Below, piece after piece: positions 37,468-47,480 of a stretch of DNA of 64,000 bases (position 1 is the first letter of the stretch; each line of letters opens with the position of its first letter). Source of the DNA: Mactromeris polynyma (taxonomy: Eukaryota > Mollusca > Bivalvia > Venerida > Mactridae); the NCBI GenBank assembly GCA_032209605.1, contig JASFXZ010000029.1, forward strand, positions 2,655,001 through 2,719,000, written 5' to 3'. The position numbers and the translations under genes are program-made. Below the pieces are notes generated by a model. The model saw nothing but the letters and a program-made list of their open reading frames with translations. It ran no database searches and had not been told where the DNA came from.

Positions 37468-37751
37468 GCACATACATATTTTATTATAAACATTTCAAAA
37501 TAATTTAAAAAACATATTTTTGTTCAACAATTAATTGAATTGAAAGAGATCTAAGAAGGATCTGATTTCAAGGATCGATCTTAAATTATCATATACCATA
37601 TTTGTTTTGTATAAATATGTGATCAGAAGATAAAATTTGGGATGACATCGACCCGAACATTTTTACGAGGAAGATAAAAATATTTCCATCCAAAACAAAA
37701 TGTAAATGGTCTGAAGAGTACGGTGGCATAGAGGTGACACGTGTGAAATTA

Positions 37752-38185
37752 TTTTTATCTCGATACCACGACTTACTAACTCGTTCCCACGACTTACTAA
37801 CTCGTTCCCACGACATACTATCTCGTTCCCACGACTTACTAACTCGTTTCCACGACTTACTAACTCGTTCCCATGACATACTATCTCGTTCCCATGACAT
37901 ACTATCTCGTTCCCACGACTTACTAACTCGTTCCTACGACTTATTATCTCGTTCCCACGACATACTATCTCGTTCCCACGACATACTATCTCGTTCCCAC
38001 GACTTACTATCTCGTTCCCACGACTTACTAACTCATTCCCATGACATACTATCTCGTTCCCACGACTTACTAACTCGTTCCCACGACATACTATCTCCTA
38101 TGATTCCCACGACTTAGTATGTCGTGGCAACGACTTAACTATCACTTTCCCACGACTTACGAACTCGTTCCCACGACATACTAAC
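37752..38185 (+). repeat. Second, unrelated 21-bp minisatellite (CTCGTTCCCACGACTTACTAA)
   Basis: About 20 copies alternating 'cacgacttactaactcgttc' and 'cacgacatactatctcgttc'. The last units (38100-38185) are irregular. A plus ORF (37734-38117) and a minus ORF (37589-37900) run through it only because the unit lacks stops in those frames. Confidence 0.95.
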
Positions 38186-38409
38186 GACATACTTTCACAA
38201 ATTATTTCACCTCATTGATGTCGTACTTATCTTTCGTGTCATTTTAAAACCATTAAGGTCAACAACAAATTGCAATTGCTTTTTGCTGATTCTGATCATG
38301 AAAATCTTGGTGAACATGGGGCTAGCAAATGGGCATGTTTAGACCAATTCCATGTGTCTGGTGCGTCTATTGAATCTCTAACAGTAATAATGTTGTAGTT
38401 GTAAAATTA

Positions 38410-38562
38410 CAGCAACACCTCAATGATAAGACCACCCTTGGTACCCTTGGTAACTGGTCTTAAGATCTAGGTGGTCTTAATATTGAGGCTGAATAAAAAG
38501 CAGAACTGTCAAATTTTGAGGTGGTCTTATAATTGAAGTGGTCTTTAAATGAGGTTTTACTG
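38410..38562. mobile_element. CAGT-type MITE (GGTCTT family)
   Basis: Left end 'cagcaacacctcaatgataa', right end 'ctttaaatgaggttttactg' followed by TA. About 153 bp; interior 'ggtggtcttaatattgaggc'. Confidence 0.75.
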
Positions 38563-39303
38563 TAGTTAAGAATACCGTTATACTGTACACAATGCCTATT
38601 GGTCAATCGTTTGGAAAACATCTTTTGTTGACGACCACTCTAATATAAACGGACGACTATAATTACAATACTATATACTTGAAACCTAACATCGATACTT
38701 TAGTTCATAATAAAATTATAACATCGCTTTGGGTTCAGTAGATTCTTTCATCCGTTATTGGTGCACTTGATTATGCCCGTAGTACACATTTCCTCCGAAA
38801 TCTATTTGAATCAAATGGAATAATAGACACATTGCGTGCTACATCCTAAATGTTTAAATCATCAATTTTTATTTGAAATTTAAAGACAATCAACAGATTA
38901 TAGGGAGGACTAGCTGGAAATGTTTCAATACACAAATATCAATTATCTGTCGGTACAATAACGCATTCCTGGTACTTGTTCATCAACATCTAGTGGTAGT
39001 AATCTTCATTTACATCTTATCATTGTACATGCATTGATTGCAATCACCACAGAATATAGAAGCAATTTAAAAATACAATGCCACTCCTTAGTGGAGTTAA
39101 AAGAGATGACATAAGAATCATATCACAAAAATGCTTATCATTATTACCGTATATATAACACAAAATTGGAATAGCCCTGCTAATCTGGTAATACCAAAAA
39201 TGTATAACTATTGCTCTAAAGCACAATAAAATAAAATTTAAAAGAACTCGGAAATAAACACTTTAGCAGGGTTATATGTGATATAAACGTATTTATCGAT
39301 ATA

Positions 39304-39492
39304 CAGTCAAACCTGTCTGTAAAGACCACCCATGGGAACAGCAAAATGTGGTCTTTGTTTACAGGTGGTCTCTATTAACAGATTAAATATCATTGAAAAT
39401 GGTCTGATGGGAGATGAAATTGGTGGCCTTTGCAGACAGGTGTTGCAATAGTGGTCTTTGTTCGCAGGTGGTCTTTAACACAGGTTTGACTG
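39304..39492. mobile_element. CAGT-type MITE with TA target duplication
   Basis: TA + 'cagtcaaacctgtctgtaaa' ... 'tttaacacaggtttgactg' + TA. The terminal inverted repeat has the form CAGTCAAACCTGT-CTGTAAAGACCACC (pairing less exact inward). 189 bp, non-coding. Confidence 0.85.
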
Positions 39493-40211
39493 TATAGTCT
39501 AATTAAAAACAAACACTATCTACGATGCATAAACGTTATTTACAAAGTAGAAATTGAACTCTTTGAAGAATTACAAAACCGGTTTTGGCACAACTACGTA
39601 TCATGTCTGGATTTGAAAACAGGAAACAATATTTATCAGAATCTGACAAATGATAAAAATTTATATAACATGTATAGGCTTTTGTAAACATATCTTGTCT
39701 TACATCGTTATATACTTGACACTACCAAATAACATGTAACTCACTTTCTATTGAATTATTGTCACAGAAAGGACAGGTCCCAGACATGTCTATATATTGG
39801 ATGCACGTCTGGCAATCTGAGCTAAATATTTGATCAGCAATATTGATCTATTTCATTCCGCATCTATGTAACAGTGATGGATAATCGGACACTATTATTT
39901 CAACCGTGCAGTATTAAAATTTGGACCTCATATGCATTTATCTTTCACAATTCATTTCGCATTAAATTATTGTGTATAGAGTTGACATTCATATAGCGTT
40001 CATTTCCCTTTCACAAAAACTGTTGGTTTTGTAATTAATTACCTTCACAACGTAGTCATTATTTATCAAAGTTAATGCAATAAAACGGATATAGACTCCT
40101 CAACTGAGCAATATGATATGATATTGACCTCAAAAATAAATAATGATCTACTCTTTGTTTGCATCGTGTACTACACATCCTTGTACGTGTTTTTTCATGA
40201 TATGAACTGTT

Positions 40212-40480
40212 TTATGATAAAGACCACAAATGAAATGAAATGAAAAATCGATATCTCCTATATTTGTTCTGTACACTCGGTTTACAAGATTTAGTACGAA
40301 GAAACATGTTCTGTCAGGTATTGCAAAAATTCATAAAAAAAAAAAAATTATGATAAAAACCACAAATGAAATGAAATGAAAAATTGATATCTCCTATATT
40401 TGTTCTGTATACTCGATTTACACGATTTAGAACGAAGAAACATGTTCTGTCCGGTATTGCAAATATTTATAAAAAATAAA
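40212..40480 (+). repeat. Tandem duplication, about 135-bp unit, two copies
   Basis: 40212-40338 and 40350-40480 both read 'atgataaa(g/a)accacaaatg', 'gatatctcctatatttgttc' and 'aacatgttctgt(c/a)'. A poly-A run separates them. Few differences, so relatively recent. Confidence 0.85.
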
Positions 40481-40562
40481 GAAGATATCCGAATACATAC
40501 GTGAAGCAAAGACACTTAACGAAATGGATTTCTTGACTATCAAGTAGTCAAAAGGACATACC

Positions 40563-40708
40563 AGGACCCGTATTCACTAACATTCCTAAGCCTGAAATAG
40601 AGATTTAGACTTTGATTTTAGACTCAGACTTTGTAAAGTCAGAAACATTAGCCTAAGTCTGTAAGTGAAGTCTGAGTCTAAGTTAATGTTAGTGAATACG
40701 GGCCCAGG
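40563..40708. mobile_element. MITE with about 21-bp terminal inverted repeats (GGRCCCGTATTCACTAACATT)
   Basis: Left 'ggacccgtattcactaacat' and right 'atgttagtgaatacgggccc' are inverted copies with one mismatch. About 145 bp with an internal 'gactttg/agtctaag' palindromic tendency. Target duplication not evident. hAT-like size and ends are possible, but this is inference. Confidence 0.8.
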
Positions 40709-40753
40709 TGACCCAACATTATTTAATCTTGGGGAAATACTCTGTTCTAACTA

Positions 40754-41022
40754 CAGTAAAACCTCACTTAAAGACCACCTCAAAAATAAGACCACCTCAA
40801 AAAAATTAAGACAACATTTTTGCAAGTCAATCTTCACTGTTCCGCCCTTTATTCAATATTAAGACCACCATTGGGACCCTTGAAAACTGGTCTTAATATT
40901 GAGGTGGTCCTAATATTGAGGTTGAATAAAGAGCAAAGCAGTGAAAATGATTTTTTAAAAATTGTTTTCTTAGTTAAGAGGTGGTCTTATTATTGAGGTG
41001 GTCTTTAAGTGAGGTTTTATTG
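40754..41022. mobile_element. CAGT-type MITE, full length with TA flanks
   Basis: TA + 'cagtaaaacctcacttaaag' ... 'ctttaagtgaggttttattg' + TA, giving about 24-bp inverted ends. The interior carries a second inverted pair, 'accacctcaaaaataagacc' versus 'ggtcttattattgaggtggt'. 269 bp. This is the most complete member of the family. Confidence 0.85.
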
Positions 41023-42419
41023 TATTCATTTATATCTAAATTCGCGTAGATAATATAGATGATATGTTGTCAGTATAGTAGGATTCTGTTCGATTTGCTC
41101 TTACCCGACTCTAGTAACCAGTTGCACTCGCCCAATATAACAGTCGCCCATTGTATCTCGCCAATGATAATTTACGAATTTGTAAGAATATTCATGAGTA
41201 CCAGGCATGAGTCCAGCGCGATAATATACAATACAAAAACAATCCAAATCAAAGGACTGAAGGTACCGGGAGGCACTCCCGAGGCGAGACTGCTCCTTTG
41301 ATCGTACTAGAAATTAATACGCGACTATTCGGGTAAACTCATGCGTCAAAAATATCTAGACTCACGCCATTCTCGGTTAATATGTCCCTGACTGTTAGCC
41401 ATTATACTCATCAAATATATAATAAAATCAGATGACTTTACAATGTACTATTTTCTTAAGACGATGAATATGGCGGTACTTCGAGTAGACCAACTGGTTA
41501 ACGATGATAGTAATGCGACACTAGAGCGGCTTAAAAACTGTTTATATTATGGTTGCGGATACATATTTGGACTTTGGCATCGTCCCAAAACGCACTTACA
41601 TACCGCCCAGCATAATAAATACAGAAATTCAATCTATAAAAGAGAAGAACTTTAACAATTTAGAAAGGTCGCTTTGATTGATATATACACACGTTTGACA
41701 TTCAAACAATATTTACACAATGTACAAAAAACACTTCACAGGTTAAATTTAGAACCGAATGATATTAAAGCACGTTAAAACATATCAGATGGCGGTTCGT
41801 TAAAACCTATTTCTTTTACGTCTATTGTGAAACCACTTTTGAACTTATACTAATTACTTTCGAAGCATGAGGTGCGTTTTAAGAGTTAGGAAAAAGAGAA
41901 CTCTACCTAACGCTACGTAGGGCAAGTGGCGGCGCCATAAAGGTAATCCCTATCTTAAGATAGGTAGCGTTATCTGACAGTGCAAGCTTTGCTAAGTTAA
42001 ATGTCGTTCATGCGCAAAATGTCGTCCATGCGCAAAATGTCGTCCATGCGCAAAATGTAGCTAGCGAAGTCTTCAAGCGTTTTTAGACAGCTACCTTTCC
42101 TCTCTCTCTCGATTACCCCAAAACGCGTCTCAGTTTTCGAGGTTACAAAACACGTCTGCCGCCAAATTCTAGGCGTTCGGGGAACGCAGTTCGACCTGGC
42201 CTAAAGCAGAATTAGAACCCACAGCCTTCGGATCAGTAGTCAGGGGCAGTGTCTCCGCAAGCAGTATAGACCCCTTTGAAGCATTCATACTTGTTATGAT
42301 TATACAAGATGGTATGATCTAATTGTAAAATTGCTGGAACATAAGTTTAGAAGTTTCTATTTTATATATCTGTGATTCTAGTAGCTTTACTACTTGATAC
42401 GTTATCAGTATATATTAGC
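41023..42419. other. Intergenic; contains a dispersed repeat copy and a short tandem repeat
   Basis: About 41440-41560 is similar to 25705-25800 (atatggcggtacttcgagta in both). At 41999-42058 an 18-bp unit (ATGTCGTCCATGCGCAAA) repeats about three times. The ORF at 41443-41655 lies over the dispersed repeat and is not called. Confidence 0.5.
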
Positions 42420-42866
42420 CATTCGTAGCATTTTCGTGAAACTTACGAATTCGTAGCGTCTGTTTGCGTACGAAAATATTGATAAAACGCTCTTTCGATC
42501 GTAAAAACGTCGTAAGAAAATCTTACGAAAGTTTCGTGAATAAGAACGTTGATAAAACTGGCCCCTTAAACTTAGAAGATAACAATAAATACTTATTAAT
42601 ATATTTATTTATTTTTTTCAGAAATGCCAGACAATTTCATGTGATATGAATAGATGAATTGATAAAAAAAGTTCATAACTGTTGTTGATTAATGTGAAAT
42701 ATTAATACATGTATCATTTTTATAACGAACGTTACGAATGCCTATAACCATTCGTAGCATTTTCGTAAAAACTTACGAATTTGTAGCGGACTGCATGCGT
42801 ACGAAAATATTGATAAAACGCTCTTGAGATCGTAAGAACGTCGTAAGAAAATCTTACAAAAAATTG
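42420..42866. repeat. Dispersed TACGAA-rich repeat, copies 2 and 3
   Basis: 42420-42562 and 42745-42866 each read 'attcgtagcattttcgt', 'acttacgaattygtagcg', 'gtacgaaaatattgataaaa', 'cgtcgtaagaaaatctta'. The first copy ends 'gttgataaaactggcccc'. Related to 2039-2166. Confidence 0.75.
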
Positions 42867-43676
42867 TGTTCTGCACGATTAATCTCGCACGCGACGTTGT
42901 TTATAACGGATCTATTACACGAATATGTGTCCATAATAAATTCCATTTCAGTACTTAAATAGTTACCATTCGAATATGTTTGGCAAATCCAGCAAATATA
43001 AATTGTCATTTACAAAACATTCATCTATAGCAAACAAAAATTAATACTAATGACAAGATAAATACAAGAATTCCATCAACATCGTGAGATGTCATAAACT
43101 GGGGCGACAAAATGTTGTTTGGACAAAACGAAAACGCCAAAAGTGCGATTAATGACATAGCTGTACACTGCATTCCATTAAAAGGAGCAAAAACATCACA
43201 ACCTTGAAACACCGTAACTTGAATAAATATCTACGTTACAAGTACCAATGTGTTAATATTGATATAAGTAAATTGAAAATGAAGTTTTTTATAATTAATT
43301 ATTTTTTATTTTATCTTCGACACCTAACACACATGCTGTTTATGTAGAATCGTCATATTTTTCGGGGATCAGCAAGTATTTATCTTAAACATATCGTTTT
43401 AACTTTGTAAAGACATTTATTCGACAATACAAATGCATTAAAAATATTTTATTTCTAAATCATAAAAAAACAGAAAGTAACGTGTAATATTTACAGCAGT
43501 TTAACCCTTAATAAAAAAATAGATTCAGTTATAAATAGATGCTCCTACCATAGTCTCAAAAATTTCGTGATTCCATTAAAGGCCTCCGCCCTCATGGGCG
43601 GCGCCAATAACTTCGCAAGATCAAAAATAGTTACATGTTTAAGGGTATCCATACGAAATGACATTAGTAGAGCTAT
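42867..43676. other. Intergenic, nothing recognised
   Basis: AT-rich; the only longer ORF (43021-43212, minus) has no domain. Confidence 0.45.
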
Positions 43677-43862
43677 ATGAGCGCTGCTGTACGATATCCA
43701 ACCTCTTCTTTAAGTGACGTCATTTCCAGAAAACGTCAAATATGACGTCACCATGTACTGACAGTAAGCAATATTTGCCCCATATGGCAATATGAAAAAT
43801 GAAGTGACCATATGGAGTAAATATTGTTTCCTGCTTGCAAATAGTGACATAACATGTTGCTC
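43677..43862. mobile_element. TGACGTCA-rich MITE, copy 3 (3' truncated)
   Basis: Starts 'tgagcgctgctgtacgatat', then 'aacctcttctttaagtgacg', TGACGTCA twice, 'ccccatatggcaatatg' and 'gtaaatattgtttcctgctt'. Same break point region as copy 1. Confidence 0.8.
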
Positions 43863-45133
43863 AATTATTTAAGCCTAAAAAATGTTTGTTTCAGGTTTCA
43901 TGCCCCCAAAAATTAGGGTAGGTAGTTCGGAATTTTTTTTGGGATTATTTTTATTTTCAAACTTTCTAATATCCGTTGTATAGTATTTGTACAGTAAACA
44001 TATACTATAGAAAAGAAATGGGAGAGAAATCGTGACATTCTCTTGTGATCAAAACTGTAAATGAGAGTTAGTTGTACATGTACATTTTGTATGTATCCTT
44101 TGCATTTTCACTTTTACTTTTATTGTGTAATTTTAAACTTTATAAAATTTGATACTTTTCATTTAGAGAAAATGGTTTCCGATTTTTACTTGGCGTTGTC
44201 ATTTCATATACAATTTTAACGAAAATTAATGTACATTTGAAATTTAAGTGGAGCTGAGTTTATTTACCCTCGCCACCGGGATAACCCTACCATACTATTC
44301 TGATTTACCCTTAACCGGAATGGAAGGGGCATAACAAATGGACACGACATCACAGATGTATAATTTCCATTAATTTTTTTTCGATAATTTGGACTTTGCG
44401 TTTTGTTTTTATTGATTTTTAGTAGATTTTATAACGCGTTTATTCATCCGATTATGTCTTAAGTCTAAACACCAACTGTGTGCGAGTCCTTTGACTTCAA
44501 CATTTGATCGCCATGATTGTTGACCTGCGTTTAAAATTAGACAATGGATTAAACACAATTGATAGTTATGTGCTATTTCTACTCTCTGTGTGTAGGAGGG
44601 GTGAAATTTTATGTACAATGAACATATACTTTGTGAATCTTTTGATCGATATAACAGAGGTCTTGCGTTTGTTTGTTTTTAAAACTTCGAAAAAAACTGT
44701 ATACATATGCACGTAAAACAAGCAATACCTTTAAAAAGATGGTCGGCGCAACTTGAAGTATGCAATCTGAAGTTTAAAATTTGATGTACAACATAAAAAA
44801 ATGCCTAAATGTTACGATTGCCGGTCATTCAATTACGCTATACTACAGAAACTCCGATACCTGTAAGGGGAGATCACTGCGTAGGAGACTGGATAAAATG
44901 ACGCAGAATACTCTGTTAAGGTCTGTATAGTTCATCGTTACTTATTGCATAAGTCGTGAACTCACACATTCATGTTAATAAACTTGTTACATAGCGTTTA
45001 TCTGATTAAAACAATATAAATGTTCGCGACTGGTACATAAAACCAAGAAAGTCTTCTTAATTCCATCCCCGGACAATTCCTCGTGGTCATGACTAACAAC
45101 ACTACTTACTGGATAAATCTTGAAATACCCTTG
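43863..45133. other. Intergenic, nothing recognised
   Basis: No supported gene or repeat; short ORFs only. Confidence 0.5.
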
Positions 45134-45235
45134 GAAAAATGCCTTGGTGGTTAACGTAAGATTTGATTGGTTTACAAAACACTGATATGCAAATAGCAAA
45201 ACCATGTTAGTACGGCTGCGCCAAAATATATAGAC
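45134..45235 (-). repeat. Dispersed repeat family B fragment
   Basis: 'taagatttgattggtttaca', 'actgatatgcaaatagcaaa', 'ccatgttagtacggctgcg' is the reverse complement of the family B start seen at 9616 and 48847. Confidence 0.7.
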
Positions 45236-45589
45236 GGGATAAAGGGAAAGAACTGTACAAGGGATAATGGGAGATAACTCGTGACAATCTCATGTGGTGT
45301 AAAGAAACGCACACACAAATGGTACAAAATCATGTTCTATTAAATCGTTAGATGTTGAATATCATATCAGTCAAGCAGCATACAAACTTATGTGGAGTTT
45401 TGTTCCAAGTAAAAGGAGAAATGGGAAATCCTATGTACAATTGGTATTATTTAGACTAGGTCTAGAGTTTGTAAATGCATGACAAGTTTTGACAAGTGTT
45501 GACACATTTATTTCATCAATTCGAGAAGGTTATAGACCACATACTATATGTACAGTGAATTTGTTGACTGGAAGATAGTATGAATTATT

Positions 45590-45882
45590 ATACACAGACA
45601 ATGAACATCGAAATTACACAAAAACACATACTTACACAAACTATATACATTGCTCTAGAAATAACACAAATATGCATAATTACACAAACAATGTACATTG
45701 CACTCAAATATGCATAATTACACAAACAATGTACATTGCTCTAGAAATAACACAAATACACATAATTACACAAACAATGTACATTGCTTTAGAAACAACA
45801 CAAATATGCATAATTGCACAAACAAAGTACATTGCTCTAAATTGACATAATTACACATTCACAAACAATGTACAAGAAAAAT
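45590..45882 (+). repeat. Tandem repeat, about 49-bp unit, about five copies
   Basis: Unit words are 'cataattacacaaacaatgt', 'acattgctctagaaataaca' and 'caaatatg'. Unit length varies by deletions in some copies. AT-rich and non-coding. Confidence 0.85.
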
Positions 45883-45952
45883 TGGTATATACAATATATT
45901 AATAAACATACACACTATATAAATATTTGCCCTAGACAATAGCATACACGTA

Positions 45953-46189
45953 CAGTAAGACCTCAAAAAATCAAAAAATAAATGTTTGAAAAAGTCAAGT
46001 TCTGTTCTGTTCGGTTCTGTTCTTAGTCGAAAACCACCTCAATAATAAGACCACCTCAAACTTAAGAACACAATTTTTACGTCCATTAGCACTTTTAGCT
46101 CTTTATTCTACCTCAATATTAAGACGACCTCAATAAGAAGACCAGTTTTCAAGAGTCCCAATGGTGGTCGTATGATTGAGGTTCAACTG
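45953..46189. mobile_element. CAGT-type MITE with internal insertion
   Basis: TA + 'cagtaagacctcaaaaaatc' at left and 'ggtcgtatgattgaggttca' + 'actg' + TA at right. A 'gttctgttctgttcggttct' microsatellite-like patch interrupts the left half. Confidence 0.7.
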
Positions 46190-46490
46190 TACTCATAAAC
46201 AAAATATGGATGAGATAATTATATTACTAATTGATCACAATGAAACATCGCATGTAAGAATACATGCGTCCTGAGTTTAGACTAGTATCAGTGTAATCAC
46301 AAAGTTAATTAACAAGCAACACAAAAACAGTGTTTGACCTCATGACTAGGATTGCGCAATCTCACACAACATCAAATGAATTTATCAGATCATCGGATAA
46401 GTGAAACTCATCAAGTCCATCTCTTATCAGAATTACACGAGCAATCTTAGATCTGCGTTGATGACACTATTTTACTCCACACACATAATT

Positions 46491-46716
46491 ATGAGCGCTG
46501 CTGTACGATTTCCAATCTATTCTTTAAGTGACGTCATTTCCATAACGTGACGTCACCAGTAAGCAATATTTGCCAAATATGGCAATGTGAAAAAGATATG
46601 ACCATATGGAGTAAATATTGTTTCCTGTTTGCAAAGAGTGACATCACATATTGCGTTTTCTTGAAATGACGTCACTTACAGAAGAGGTTGTAAATCACAT
46701 AGCAGTACTCGTATAT
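46491..46716. mobile_element. TGACGTCA-rich MITE, copy 4 (full length)
   Basis: Left 'tatgagcgctgctgtacgat' and right 'gaggttgtaaatcacatagc' + 'agtactcgtata' are inverted copies. It carries three TGACGTCA words plus TGACATCAC, and a short (AT)n run follows. Lies about 770 bp beyond the receptor stop codon. Confidence 0.8.
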
Positions 46717-46917
46717 ATATATATATGAGCTGTGACACGACAAAACCTGTTTTGGTGACAAAAATTCCGTTTTCATTTTTTTTACATTTTTTCTTACAGA
46801 TATATTTTACAACTTTCATTTAATACAAACGCATCATAATCGGACTTCTACTTTTCTTTTCATAGCAATTCCAATATTGGGAAGAAAAAGACACAAATGT
46901 AAGCTACAAAATGATGT

Positions 46918-47215
46918 TCTTTTGTATTTGCGTTTATTTATCGTCGCCACCGGTTTCCCACATGGGCGACGCCTCCAGAAGAATGTTAGTCATATTAGAT
47001 TTTTGGAGGATAGTGCATGATACAGAAGATGCCCCAGTTCCAGAAGCACACCTGGTTCTTTTACGTGCTCGATGTAAAGCATCATACACGGGACCTCGGT
47101 TTTTTAAAGTCTCGTCCGAAAGACTGTTAGTACGGCCAGTGATGGAGCGGGGAATCGAACCAGCGATCCCTGGATTACAAGTCCAGCGTTTTACCACTGG
47201 ACCACGGATCCGCAA
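46918..47215 (-). mobile_element. tRNA-derived SINE with 14-bp target-site duplication
   Basis: Flanked by identical CTACAAAATGATGT at 46904-46917 and 47216-47229. The minus-strand head (about 47214-47142) is tRNA-like. It has A box TGGTCCAGTGGTAAAACG, a perfect anticodon stem CTGGA/TCCAG around CTTGTAA (anticodon TGT, Thr-like) and B box GGTTCGATTCC, but the T and acceptor stems no longer pair. The body follows (46918-47140) with 'acgtaaaagaaccaggtgtg'-type conserved words. The direct repeats indicate LINE-assisted retroposition. Overlapping ORFs on both strands (46911-47339, 46934-47215) are incidental. Confidence 0.85.
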
Positions 47216-47480
47216 CTACAAAATGATGTCTTCGCGTCACAATGTACATCATTCATCAAAATATTTCGCTCTTCAAATGGAAAAAAAAAATTATACAATA
47301 CTTATAAATGTTCCTATCCTCCTTCGTTTAATTCTATAAATCACAATTAAGCTTCCAAAACATCTTATGGACAACACGCTTTGTTTGTGACGTCAAAACT
47401 TTGTTTGGGAAGTACGCAACGTCATACTTAACGTCACTAAATACAGGTTTTGTCATGGCAACGCTCGTTTATAATTGTAT

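Larger units (their letters stand above)
38186..40211. other. Intergenic, two MITEs, no gene
   Basis: Apart from the MITEs at 38410 and 39304 this is AT-rich sequence with domain-less short ORFs. Confidence 0.5.

Noticed and set aside
47142..47214. Functional tRNA-Thr(TGT) on the minus strand
   Set aside because: The anticodon arm is intact but the T stem has mismatches and the acceptor ends do not pair; it is the head of a bounded SINE.
46911..47339. 142-codon ORF as a gene
   Set aside because: It spans a SINE, including an antisense tRNA-like head, bounded by target-site duplications.
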